A DNA stretch of 64,000 nt from Argyresthia goedartella. Lineage: Eukaryota > Arthropoda > Insecta > Lepidoptera > Argyresthiidae. The translations under genes and the position numbers were made by a program. The DNA lies in contig OX463824.1 in NCBI GenBank assembly GCA_949825045.1, positions 29,792,001 through 29,856,000 on the forward strand. The letters are read 5' to 3'. The notes beneath the pieces are model-generated. The model was not told the origin of the DNA and searched no databases. It worked only from the letters and a program-made list of their open reading frames with translations. Positions 54,700 through 64,000 of the stretch are shown here, one piece after another; the stretch's first letter is position 1; the number at the start of each line of letters is the position of its first letter.

Positions 54700-54935
54700 G
54701 AAAGAATGAAAAATTGGGCCGGCCATGTGTGTCGAATGCACCCAAACAGATGGGCAAAGATAGCTACTGAACGGGTGGCTACAGATGGACACCGGCGTAG
54801 AGAAGGCCCAGAAGAAGATGGCGGGAAGATCTGGACAAGTTCCAAGCAGAGTGGGTTGAACCTGCGGCTGCCAGAGATGTGTGGGCTCGAACCGGGGAGG
54901 CCTTGGCCCAGCATTGGGATACTGCTTACTAAAAA
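54700..54935 (+). pseudogene. RTE-type retrotransposon 3' end, frameshifted
   Basis: MKNWAGHVCRMHPNRWAKIA, TERVATDGHRRR, then a frame change and KFQAEWVEPAAARDVWAR, GEALAQHWDTAY. W-GH--RM---RW, then DG-RR-GRP and W--A-DR--W---GEA-AQ-W, is the usual order in RTE-like reverse transcriptases. Frame changes near 54795 and 54850 inactivate it. Confidence 0.75.
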
Positions 54936-54954
54936 TAAAATGGAAATTTTATTT

Positions 54955-55740
54955 CAGACAAGTCAAAGTCAAAGTCAAAGTACTTTATTACTGTAGATAT
55001 TTACATATACTTAGCAAACGTCATTTTTTGCCTCTTCTCTACATTGGACCACTGTGGGAGAAGAAGGGCGTAGAAACTGCCTCAGATTGATTTTTAGATC
55101 TCTTTTAAAAATAGGTTGTGCTTAACTAATACAAATATGAAAAATTTAATTGTTATGATTAATAAGCAGGAATAAATAATTACAAAACTATTAACAGCAA
55201 GGTCTGTGTTGAGCCAGATTAACCCCATACAGTCCTGTCATTTAAGTAATCTTGAACATTGTAATATCCCTTTTTCGACAAAGTCGCTTTAACATGCTTT
55301 TTAAATTGCTCAAATGACAATTTCAAATTCTCCAGAGGTATCGTATCCTATTGTAGTAGAGAATGCACTGACCCTTGAAAGAATTGCTAACCTTCGCGAG
55401 TCTAAAACGGGGCACACATAGTCTGTGATTATTTCTTAGGTTAACATTACAGCTATCGCTAAGTTTGGAAAATGTTATAGGGTTCTTGCGTACATACATT
55501 ATATTTTCGAAAATAAATTGACTAGCTACAGTTAGAATGTCAATTTCTTCAAAAAGCTCTCTTAAGGAGTCTGTTCGAATTATAAATTGCTCGAATAGCT
55601 TTTTTCTGTAAAATAAAAATAGTTTGAATATCCGCTGCTTTCCCCCACAACAAGATACCATAGGACATCACACTATGAAAGTAACTAAAATATACTAGCC
55701 TAGATGTAGCCACATCCGTGCTTTGTCTGATAAACAAAGC
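54955..55740 (-). pseudogene. LINE reverse transcriptase C-terminus and 3' UTR, TTTGAC-tail family
   Basis: Minus strand. 55746-55549 encodes YFSYFHSVMSYGILLWGKAA and IFILQKKAIRAIYN; after a frame change near 55600 the sequence continues as DSLRELFEEIDILTVASQFI and NSFKGQCILYYNRI (to 55323). The 3' UTR runs to a short CAAAGTCAAAGTCAAAGTAC repeat (TTTGAC units in sense) at 54960-54980. The YFHSVMSYGI-LWG motif is characteristic of the thumb region in CR1/Jockey-like LINEs. 5'-truncated and frameshifted. Confidence 0.85.
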
Positions 55741-56985
55741 AAACAAGTAAACTTAAGTGCACGTTATACAAGATTTAAATACTTGTGATCTTACATCAAC
55801 TAAATTTTTAAATTTTGGATACGAAATATAGGTCGTGACATGTTTCTGTAGGTAGATCGCACGCAAAGAGCCAAGCCGAAGGAGTTTCTTGAGTGTTGCT
55901 AGATGGGCGATTTTAGAAAAGTAATAACCCACATCCACTTAGCGTCAGTGACTGTTTTTGTACGATAGTTAATTTTCGTAGACTTTAATGTACAGTTATA
56001 TTGGCGGTATACCACACCACTTACACAAACGAGCGTGACTTTCCGAAACATCCGGATAAAGGCGCACTTTCCGCAAAATGTCTACCTTACTTTGCCACCA
56101 ACATATCACTGGCACCAGTGTGTAGTGTTCTCATTATATAGCTTATATTATATGTAAACATACAATACAGCTGTATTTTGTAAAGCAGCCAACGTTCCGC
56201 TTACTTTCAGTTGTCCCCTAATTGTTATGAGGAGATCGCTGACTTCCTGGACCTATACTGAATACCTTATGAGTACGTGGGCAGCAATTGTAATACTTTT
56301 CTGTGGTTAGTGACCCTTACGGCTTATGTAATAGGGATCCTCGTTGTTATAATTTGGCTTTACGTGATACATTGTTTGCTCAGCGTTTTGCAGTTACTTT
56401 CATTATATTTTCAAGTGTTACTATTAGTTCTTCATTTTCACACATTTTATTTTGCTGAAGGTATCAGATAAAAATCACTGCAGCTCAAGCTCATCATGTA
56501 TTCCAGCCTTACTTTGTAAAACGCCGCTATCATTGATAATCATTCGTCTAAAAGTCAACATGAATGTATTCCATGTCGGAATCCTCTTCAAACCTAACTA
56601 GGATAGCAAGATACAGAAAAAACTTTCTATATCGTTAACCGCACAACCCTCTTTATAGTAGAAGACACGCGTCACAGTCGACAGATAAAAGAAAATAATG
56701 GTCTTAGAAATACTCCCATGAGTGGTTGGAGGTCAGAATAAAGGCACTCGCATATGCAATTGCGATGAAGCCATTAACAGATTGCGACCACCGGTCCCTC
56801 CCTGTGAGGGGATTGTGGTTCCTCTTGGGTACGGTACACCTGTTTTCCTGTATCGTATCAATGATTAATAATTATCTTTTTTCCGTTGATCGATTAATTA
56901 ATAGAATTTAGAAATATATTAGCATCGCCTCTTTCCGTGTATATCGTAAAAAGCGACTAAATGGATAAAAAGCTTCTAAAGTGGA
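55741..56985. other. No gene recognised
   Basis: The 61-codon minus frame 55753-55938 (AHLATLKKLLRLGSLR...) lies upstream of the truncated LINE and may be another fragment of unknown origin. The hydrophobic 64-codon frame 56277-56471 is unsupported. Confidence 0.4.
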
Positions 56986-57126
56986 ATTTTTAATTTGAGG
57001 CCAGAAATGTACACAATGAACTGTCATTTTCCAGTACAAAAATATGATATTAATGTCAAAGTCAACGGTTTTTAATCTAGGAAATGACAGTTATTTGTTT
57101 ACATTTCTGGCCTCAAATTTAAAATA
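56986..57126. mobile_element. 141-bp TIR element, TTTGAGGCCAGAAATGTA type
   Basis: TTTTTAATTTGAGGCCAGAA and ATGTACACA at left; the inverse TTTACATTTCTGGCCTCAAA at right. AACTGTCATTTTCC/GGAAATGACAGTT extends the arms to about 40 bases. Confidence 0.75.
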
Positions 57127-58117
57127 GTAATTTAGTTCTTCCAGAGACTGAGCAAAATTCTTGTCACTAAGAGAAAAAGCGAATTTGAAAATGAATCTAT
57201 GGCTGCCGCTCAAATCTGTCAGCTTTCAAGTTGTCAGTTTGTCTTATCACTTTTTTAAATAATATTTTTAATGACACCTCTTGGGACGTCTTTCCATCAA
57301 AACTTTTGGATTACTTGGGACTGGTAGTTTCTGAACAAAAAAACAATGTTACTATTGAACATTCATAAGAAACAAACACATTCAAGAAAATTGAGCAAAG
57401 ACGGTCTTTAACTCTACACTATAAAATTATGGACTAATTATTTTACAGTTTTATTGCATAAATGTAGTAAACTCACGATGAATGCTACCGAAATGCTAAG
57501 GTTTGAGCTGGCCTAATCTTCTCCCTGAGTGGACCATGAACCCAGTTATTACACTAGGAATGATTGCCTTTTTTTGAATTAGGATTTCGTTAAAACTAAT
57601 TAAAACCTAAGATCACACCACTTTATACAACCAAAAAAATATACCTAATACCTAATGTCTAATATCAATATATGTTTACGTTCCGTCCGACTGACAACTG
57701 CGTTATGGACTTGACAGGAAAACTTGACTTTTAACAGTTTTACATGACAGTCAACTTAACGGCGGCGAAGGAAATTCTACGCAAAGAGTTTCGTTCATTT
57801 AAATAATTCTACAAAAATGAGGTGTAGAGGATAAATGAAGGACATTCTGCTTTTCACGGATATTACTATAAACATTTTATATTTTTAAATGGGAATTTTA
57901 GCTTGGTCAAGAGCACGATTATCTCGAAATGGTTTTCTCAGTTTGGTGCCCTAGTTTTATTTTATCACTAATATTATGATTGATAATTCCTTATTATTTT
58001 AATATAATTAGTTTTAGTTTGGGGCTAATTAGCTTTGACGCCTTCAGTATTCCATAGAATGACAGGACATGATATAATGTTAGTGGAAGTTAAAATGTTG
58101 TTTTACAATTGTTGCAG
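57127..58117. other. No gene seen; end of the large neurexin intron
   Basis: AT-rich, ending in the acceptor TTTTACAATTGTTGCAG. Confidence 0.5.
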
Positions 58118-58259
58118 TCATCCCGCTCCGGCAATGCGAGCGGCGACGCGTGCGAGCGGCGGGACCCGTGCCAGCACGGCGGCGTCTGTATCAGCACCGA
58201 CGACGGGCCAGTCTGCGAGTGCCGCGATGGAGACTACGAGGGCGCCTTCTGTGAGAGAG
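58118..58259 (+). CDS. Nrx-1: Neurexin-1, EGF-domain exon
   Basis: The exon follows TTTTACAATTGTTGCAG and ends at a GTGAGT donor. It starts in phase 0, which fits the exon ending at 24111, and leaves one base (G) for the next exon. It reads SSRSGNASGDACERRDPCQH, then GGVCISTDDGPVCECR and DGDYEGAFCERG. The six cysteines have EGF spacing (C-x5-C-x5-C-x8-C-x-C-x9-C), and DPCQHGG-CISTD-GP-CECR is the form of the first EGF of insect neurexin-1, directly after LNS1. NAS is a possible N-glycosylation site. The domain separates LNS modules in the extracellular part of this synaptic adhesion protein. The longer frame at 58035-58418 is in another phase and is a shadow. The following exon (start of LNS2) was not found before 64000. 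Confidence 0.85.
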
Positions 58260-58273
58260 GTGAGTGACTGCAG

Positions 58274-58403
58274 TTGTCTCGCTCTCACTAACGCGAGGGC
58301 TGACGTGTGCCAGCACGGCGGTGTCTGCATTAGAACCAGTCTGCTGATGAGCCAGTCTGCGGGTGCCGCGATGGAGACTACGAGGGCACCTTCTGCGAGA
58401 GAG
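58274..58403 (+). pseudogene. Decayed tandem copy of the neurexin EGF exon
   Basis: Starts 156 bases after the true exon, again behind a TGCAG, and follows it over its whole length (GTGTGCCAGCACGGCGGTGT, CCAGTCTGCGGGTGCCGCG, ATGGAGACTACGAGGGCACC). Relative to the exon it has +1, -18 and +5 base changes in length, loses the second cysteine region, changes frame, and has AT instead of GT at the donor. It cannot encode an EGF domain. Confidence 0.88.
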
Positions 58404-59282
58404 ATTAGTCCTATGTGAGGGTTTGGGGCCAATATGAGTCTTCTCAATTTATCCCTTTCTGGGGCCATTATTATATTTTTCGGGTTTATAGAAAAAGAGA
58501 TGAGTACTAAAAATCATAAAATAACATTCATATGGCTTGCATGAACAAACTCATGGCTAACTTGCTTAAATACGGCAAATGTAATTTCATGATGACATGC
58601 CTGAAAACTGGACAGTCAATATTTAAGTTAGCCAACCGAGCCCGGTTGATTCCGGGTCAAGAAGAATTCTGTATATATATATATACTTAAAATAAATAAA
58701 CTCAAACTACTTATAGTTTGTAGATCCGTATTTGTTTGAAAAGAGGTTAGGACTAACTATCATCTTGCTACGCCCCGTTACGAAGTTGCTACGAAACTTC
58801 GTAGCAATATAGTTACGGAGTAAATAAAGCAAAGTTGATTGTTAGTTTTGGTACCTTTTGTGATTTCATATTTTCGTAAGCCTTTTTTAGTTAGCATTAA
58901 ATCAAATTTGCATCTTCTCCCCAATCTATCTCCATTTCTTTCTATCTCTATCCACCAAAGCCCCTCGTTGCAACGAGCTAGCGAAAGTCAACGACTGAAC
59001 TCAGCGTTCCCAGCTTCAGTCAGACGATGAACTGGCAACTTGTGGTGAATCAAATGAGCATAAATTCGAGTTACGTTTGCAGCGCCAGTTTTCCCAGCTA
59101 ATGGTAAGCATTTAAGTGAGGTCCGGCCATCGGCCACCGCTGAATGTTCGTGTATCACGCGAACTGGTTGGATGTGTGAGTATCTTGGACTCTTAAGTCG
59201 CTCCATACACTACTGGACTTGAGCGTGACGAGGTTCTCAGCTTGACTCATTATTTATTGATTTTATAAGGCTCATGTTTAAA
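58404..59282. other. No gene seen
   Basis: Contains a TA microsatellite (58672-58685) and a 10-bp-stem hairpin TTGCTACGAA/TTCGTAGCAA near 58785. The frames at 58839-59206 are unsupported. Confidence 0.45.
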
Positions 59283-59590
59283 CGATTACCAAAAACGCAC
59301 CTATTTTACTACCAATAAATTCGAAATGACTGCCAGAATGGATAAGTCCACCAAATTGTGTTTGGATAAATGATCACCAAACTTCTTATGTTTTGTGTAC
59401 TTAAGTTTATGTTTTAAGTATTTTTTGTTGTTCTTACATGTTCAACCTAACATGAAGGATAAAGGGAGCTTCGCTTCGCTCACCCCCTTTACCCTTCACC
59501 TAAGCTACCGCAGTATTTTGCCCTGATATTTTTTGCAACTTTTGGTGTTTATTTATCCATTTTGGGTAGGAAAAAATTTTTTGGTGATAT
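59283..59590. mobile_element. Foldback element type E with shared core (copy 2)
   Basis: The left part CGATTACCAAAAACGCACC to TTTGGATAAATGATCACCAA and the imperfectly inverted right part (TTTGGTGTTTATTTATCC, TTTTTTGGTGATAT) flank the shared core at 59422-59530 (plus). The left part matches 23610-23740. Confidence 0.7.
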
Positions 59591-59781
59591 ATGGCCATGC
59601 CTTGGTGCTTAGCTGTCAAAGATATTCAATTCATCTGTTTCTTGACTTCGACTCGAATCTTCTAACTAATCGGGGAAACACATAACTCCATGCTTTAGGA
59701 GAGAGAAAGAAAGATCCTATAGAAAACATATTTCAGAGTTCTAATCCTGGTGCAAAAAAACGTCATGCCTGCGTTTATGCG

Positions 59782-59891
59782 TGTTACTACAAAAAATGTT
59801 ACACATAGTTTAACCTAAAAAACAAACGTCAAATTCTATATATTTTTATCTATAAACAAGTGCTGAACAGGAGTCTATTTTTTGTGTTAAG
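59782..59891. mobile_element. Small TIR element, TTACCACAAAAAAT type (diverged)
   Basis: GTTACTACAAAAAATG and ATTTTTTGTGTTAA ends with the AACAAACGTCAAATTC core, as at 3501, plus a 25-base insertion. Confidence 0.55.
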
Positions 59892-59924
59892 ACGGTTTGT
59901 GAGCTTCATCGGTATCCCACAAAA

Positions 59925-60366
59925 CTAGGCAGTGTCAGGCTTTTCGATGTCCGTCGTTTGATCATGCAGTTGTGACTAGGCAGGAGATTAAATTAGCTAT
60001 CCGATTGCATTCGGGACGCATTCCTCTAAACAAATACGGGTTTTTAATAGAAAAATACCTTCTGCAGACTGTGATGAATGTGGTGTAGTTGAGGATATAT
60101 TCCATTTGGTTGGTGGAATGTGTCTGGAATCATGCAATGAGATATCAATTTGTATGCGTCAGATCAGATATAGTTGTAAGAGATTGCAACATTATTTTGG
60201 CAACTCCCATGTCGGATGAAGCCAGGATTCTATATAAGATAGCTAAGTTAGGTATAAGTAGCGGAATTGTTATGTATATGCTTGTTTGAGGGACTATGAT
60301 GAGGGTGACATGTTCGTTCCTAAATGTACCAAACTCTCGTTAAACAAATAAAGATTTAAAAAAACA
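59925..60366 (+). pseudogene. Non-LTR retrotransposon 3' end with RNase H-type tail
   Basis: FDHAVVTRQEIKLAIRLHSG and RIPLNKYGFLIEK are followed, after a frame change, by DCDECGVVEDIFHLVGGMC. H-x-G-R-x-P-x-N followed by C-x-x-C-x-x-x-ED-x-x-H is the zinc-knuckle-like end of I/R1-type or related LINE ORF2 proteins. It ends in AATAAAGATTTAAAAAAA (60346-60364), a poly(A) end. Frame changes and stops inactivate it. Confidence 0.7.
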
Positions 60367-60386
60367 TAGCCTACACAGAGTTGCCT

Positions 60387-60594
60387 ATAAGCTTGTCAAA
60401 TTCGAACGTAGTTCTCCCATGGTCTGCGGGCGAAGGGGACGAGAGATGCGGGGGTGCGAAAGAAGAGCGGGGGCGGTTCCTACTATGCGCCCCGCCGCCC
60501 GCGCTCTTCTTTCCCGCCCTCGCAGCCCCTGCATCTTTCGTGCCCCGTCGCCCGCAGACCATGGCATCGCTACGTAAGAATTTTACAAGCTATA
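60387..60594. mobile_element. GC-rich foldback element of about 208 bp
   Basis: TAAGCTTGTCAAATTCGAAC and CCATGGTCTGCGGGCGA at left and the imperfect inverse at right (GCCCGCAGACCATGG ... ACAAGCTAT). The arms are about 95 bases and the loop near 60478-60490 is short. GC content is far above the surroundings. Three overlapping frames (60-86 codons) arise from it and lack domains. Confidence 0.7.
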
Positions 60595-61799
60595 GTATGA
60601 GGCCAGATGCAATACATGTGGGTACCTGCATGTATTTGTAAATAAAATAATTTCTCAGAATGGAAGCGCGCATTTTGTCAGAATATATCCATTTTTGTTC
60701 AGACTCGTCCGTATGTGGCCGACTTTACGGCTTCTTTGCTTTAGCGAGGGTTATTATACCAAAACCGAGCTGTAACTCCTAAGGAGCCGAGTAAATGACG
60801 TGTGTTAGTGGAATTAAATCTTAATTCCAATTCTAAGGTTTTCATTCAAACTACTTACGAAATAACACTGAAGTGAAGTTAATACAAGTGTAATAAAGCA
60901 CTTACTAAGACGCTTTTACAAAATATCCCAAAAACTTAAATATTTAATCAGCATGTCTGAAGGTTGCCTAATTGTCCTAGATACGGTACTGATGAAGAAC
61001 TACCCTCATCCTTTATTCAATCAGGAGATAGATTATATTATGTTTGCTAATTGACCGAGAGACCAAAGCGAGTGAGAAGTCCGATTCAGGATTGGGCAAA
61101 AATGCTCTCGAACGTCCGGATGTGTGTCCGGATGTTATGCTCTACAGGCCGCATTTCTCAACTGATTATCGTGAACTTTTGTGAGCAGGTTTAGCTATCA
61201 AATAGTATTTTTGTTGTCGTTTCAGTTTTTGGTATGGTGGAAATATAGGGTTGAAAAGATTACACTACAGCCCAAAAAGTTGATAAATTCACAAATGTGG
61301 TTGGGGTTGTGGGGATTGGAAAAATAGCATAGGCTATTTAATTTTAGTTAAAAGTCAATAAGTTGGATTTGAAATAGCAAAATGTAGCTTACAAAATTAT
61401 TGGTTCGGCTTCTTTCATATTCCATGTAAGTTCCATGTACGAAACCAGGTGCATTCATAAGTTTGTATATAATATAGAAAGACAATGCAGTCGGAATACT
61501 TATATTTATAATAATTTCACTTGTTTATCCCATAAACTTCAAGGGGCAGTGGTGTGAGGGGGTGGAGAATAATTAAAAAAAAAAAACCTGAATCGCTCGC
61601 TATACAGCTCACAGAGCCACTACTATAAATACAAATTTGTTGCATCTGAGTTGCCTATGCATTGGGGACCGATATGCAAGCGGGGTGCTGGTGAGAGGGG
61701 CTGCTGCAAAGTTAGCTTTGTATGACTAAATTAATATTAAAAATTTACATTCATTGCTATAAAGACCAAATCGGCGATTTGTTAGTGAAGGGCCAAATT
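60595..61799. other. No gene seen
   Basis: 61425-61475 holds a small reverse fragment of the GGTTCCGTACC family body (AACCAGGTGCATTCATAAG). The rest is unrecognised. Confidence 0.4.
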
Positions 61800-61927
61800 C
61801 GAAGTAACCGTAACCGGCGAGCTTGCATGAAGAGAATTATGAATGTTGAGGAAGCGAGAGATGTATGCCAGGATCGTAGCAGGTGGAGGTCTTTGGTCTC
61901 TGCCTACCCCTCTTCCGGGAAATAGGC
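61800..61927 (+). pseudogene. Retrotransposon C-terminal fragment
   Basis: CMKRIMNVEEARDVCQDRSR followed by WRSLVSAYPSSGK and a stop. MNV-EAR-VCQDRS-W-S-VSAYP is a recurrent C-terminus of lepidopteran non-LTR elements. Only about 40 codons remain. A family-1 SINE follows directly. Confidence 0.6.
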
Positions 61928-61929
61928 GT

Positions 61930-62115
61930 GAGCATATATATGTATGTATGTATACATTGCTTCTGGCCCCACACCCTGTGTCGTGGCAACCAGAAACAGC
62001 GACGTACACACATATAAACATCCAAGACCTGATTTTTTTCTTTATCTCCAGCCGGGGATCGAACCCGGGATGTCTCGCATGGTAGGCAGAGCCACAACCA
62101 CAGCGCCACAGAGTT
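61930..62115 (-). mobile_element. tRNA-derived SINE, family 1
   Basis: Minus strand: CTCTGTGGCGCTGTGGTTGT head near 62112-62093, inverted B box GGGGATCGAACCCGGG at about 62053-62068, tail of TGTATGTATG type at left. Confidence 0.85.
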
Positions 62116-62264
62116 GATGACAGACCTCTAAATCGCCATAATGGAAAGCCATATAATATATCGCATGGCTTTTAGAACCGCTTCTGAAATAAAGTGTCGC
62201 TTAAATGTGATACTGGTTCACAAACGAGATTCAGTGAGAGCAGTTCTCTGAGAAGCCAGTAAAC

Positions 62265-62398
62265 TTAGGCCCGTAATAATAAACCGCTATCAGCTCTGAG
62301 AGCAATCTCAAGAGCGGGAAAATGACAGAGAAACCATCATTCTGACATAGCTAAGACAACTGCCAGAGATGAGAACGGTTTATTATTACTGGCCTGAG
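62265..62398. mobile_element. 134-bp TIR element, TAGGCCCGTAATAATAAACC type
   Basis: TTAGGCCCGTAATAATAAAC and the inverse GTTTATTATTACTGGCCTGA form arms of about 38 bases, extended by CTATCAGCTCTGAGAG/CTGCCAGAGATGAGAA. Non-coding. Confidence 0.75.
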
Positions 62399-62514
62399 TT
62401 ATCGGCTGTAAATCTAGCATATTACTCTTTAGGCCTTGGATACTCCGGGGGACAATATGTCCCCCAGCATGTCGCGCAACGTTCAGTCTACGTGACGCTG
62501 CAACGCTGCACATT

Positions 62515-62865
62515 TTCTGAAAAATACAATCTAGGTTAAAGACAATCAGACTGTGGAACGCACTTCCTATCCATATACCATACCATATCTATGTAGGTAT
62601 GATATATTTTATAGTTTAAATATGTGCATGCTATTTTTTGTATTTAATGAGGTGTATTTTATTTATATTTTGAAAGTAATTTTTCATACTTATGTATATC
62701 GTTTTATTGCACACTAGGACTGCCATGTTTCATAAACTCCCCTGTCTTGCCTAGGTTTGCGGGAAGAAATCTCTTTTTAGAGCTGAGCTCGACTTGCTTC
62801 TAACATTTCATGTAACCATCTGTACCTATATAATTTCTGTGCAATGAAGGATATGAATACGAATA
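62515..62865 (+). pseudogene. LINE 3' end, same family as 63450
   Basis: A short frame LKTIRLWNALPIHIP corresponds to LRAIRLWNALACAIR at the right edge of the window. It is followed by a 3' UTR with TGCCTAGGTTTGCGGGAAGA and TTTTTAGAG blocks found in lepidopteran LINE tails. Truncated at both sides of the coding part. Confidence 0.6.
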
Positions 62866-63440
62866 CCGGCGACACTCGACGTGACGCGGGAATGTTGCTT
62901 GACCCTACTCTGAGCGAGCGCATGCGCGCATCTCGCGTCACTATCGCGGTGTCTCGGGGAATCCCAGGTATTTGTTGAAGGACATGCTTCTCGACATGTT
63001 GCACCATTTGTCCCCAGTGTGTCCGCGGCTGAATGCATATTTCCTGTTCCCTGAACGTATTAAGTAGGCCATCATGAGGCCATCCTATCTAATGAAGCGT
63101 TGTGAATTAGGGCGGAATCACAACGAGCTTCTCGATCTCCTATGAGCCGTGTTCATAGACATCGTGGGATAATATCATACGAATATTGCGGTCAAAATGT
63201 TGTATTGAAACTGGCTAAGTGGGATTATTTCGAATGCGAGCTATCATTATTCTCCGAATAACTCCGTTAATAAGAATTCCGAGATTAATAGTGTTAACTC
63301 GTAATCCATCTATCGGGCCTAAAAGTGGGAGCAAATGTGCCTCTACCAATCCTTACGGGAAAGGGCAAGACGCTTTCTTTTGGCTAGCCAGCAGCATCTG
63401 CAATTCTCCAAAATATCATGTAATCGATAAATTGTTGTCG
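62866..63440. other. No gene recognised
   Basis: Overlapping minus frames at 62777-63038 and a plus frame at 63219-63443 show no domain. Confidence 0.35.
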
Positions 63441-63449
63441 TGATCGCCC

Positions 63450-64000
63450 CATGTTTGTGAGGTCAGCCGACGAGTCTTTGCGTCATTTCACTCCCTACGG
63501 AGATGCCAGCACTTCCTGCCGCGGCAGACTAAAATCACCCTTGCTCAGTCCCTCCTTCTACCTTTAAACGACTATGCGGATGTTTGCTGGATCAGTGCGA
63601 ACGAAGAATAACTGAACAAACTCGAACGACTTCAAAACCTCGGGATTCGGTTTGTCTTCGAGCTGCGCAAGTATGACCATGTCTCACGGTATCGCAAGGA
63701 GTTGGAGTGGTTTCCGATCCGCCTTCGACGTGATATGCACATGCTCTCATATCTGTTGAACATTTTGGGAAATCCCCGCTACCCCACATATCCTCGAGAA
63801 CGTTTCGAGTTGTTTTCCTCCAGGCATAGCAACCGGAGATCCCACACGATATCTCTCCTTTCTGCTCCTCGGCATAACACTGCCGCTTACAAACACTCGT
63901 TAAGGTTAAGGGCGATCCGACTGTGGAACGCACTTGCCTGCGCTATTAGAGATAGTCCCTCAATTTCCACTTTTAAGAAAATACTTTTATATATGTATAT
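63450..64000 (+). pseudogene. LINE reverse transcriptase C-terminus, cut by the window edge
   Basis: SRRVFASFHSLRRCQHFLPR and LAQSLLLPLNDYADVCW are followed, after a stop (TAA at about 63606) and a frame change, by LERLQNLGIRFVFELRKYDH, RLRRDMHMLSYLL and LRLRAIRLWNALACAIRD, then STFKKILL. This is the thumb and C-terminal region of a CR1/Jockey-type ORF2. The catalytic part lies upstream of what is present, so it is 5'-truncated. The minus frame 63592-63933 is its shadow. The 3' end lies beyond the window. Confidence 0.8.

Noticed and set aside
58035..58468. Alanine/threonine-rich frames (127 codons plus, 116 codons minus)
   Set aside because: They are shadows of the GC-rich EGF exon and its decayed copy in other phases. 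The EGF frame has the six cysteines and the splice sites.
8921..59590. The shared core as a Helitron 3' hairpin
   Set aside because: It is not followed by a CTRR end and it lies in the middle of inverted-repeat elements rather than at an end.
18950..62115. tRNA genes at the many GGTTCGATCCC or GGTTCGAGTCCC sites
   Set aside because: None folds as a complete cloverleaf; each continues into a shared body and an AT-rich tail, so they are SINE heads.
63592..63933. 113-codon minus frame
   Set aside because: The opposite strand encodes a recognisable LINE reverse-transcriptase C-terminus; this is its shadow.

Overview
This window is animal nuclear DNA, most likely from a moth or butterfly. It is AT-rich, has no operons or densely packed genes, and is crowded with tRNA-derived SINEs, LINE fragments (CR1/Jockey-like and RTE-like), Helitron, piggyBac and PIF/Harbinger remnants, and many short inverted-repeat elements of types common in lepidopteran genomes. 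The species assignment is inference; no host rRNA or intact tRNA gene is present.

Only one host gene can be supported, on the + strand: neurexin-1 (Nrx-1), a neuronal cell-surface adhesion protein of the synapse. Two coding exons are visible. The first (23967-24111) encodes the last strand-rich part of a laminin-G/LNS domain. The second (58118-58259) encodes a six-cysteine EGF domain. Their splice phases fit each other, so the roughly 34 kb between them looks like one intron, and the rest of the window is probably the flanking introns of the same gene. Each exon is followed downstream by a decayed partial copy of itself (24822-24924 and 58274-58403).

Layout. 1-19.5 kb: intron with dispersed MITE-like repeats, SINEs, a Helitron helicase fragment (8.2 kb) and foldback elements (4.3, 8.9 and 16.8 kb). 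19.8-23.3 kb: an almost complete CR1/Jockey-type LINE with endonuclease and reverse transcriptase and one frameshift. 24-25 kb: the LNS exon, a PIF/Harbinger remnant and the decayed exon copy. 25-58 kb: the large intron, with a 1.1 kb long inverted repeat (27.2-28.3 kb), several TIR elements, a 45-bp x 8 tandem array (43.9 kb), a piggyBac fragment (50.6 kb) and RTE/LINE remnants (53.8-55.7 kb). 58-64 kb: the EGF exon and its decayed copy, then more retroelement 3' ends, a GC-rich hairpin (60.4 kb) and a truncated reverse transcriptase running off the right edge.

The most unusual signal is a shared core of about 100 bp, a GC-rich stem-loop flanked by conserved arms. It sits in the middle of at least five inverted-repeat element types whose outer arms look unrelated (8.9/17.1, 32.2, 38.8, 48.1 and 23.8/59.4 kb). 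In one copy the stem sequence has changed on both sides so that pairing is kept.
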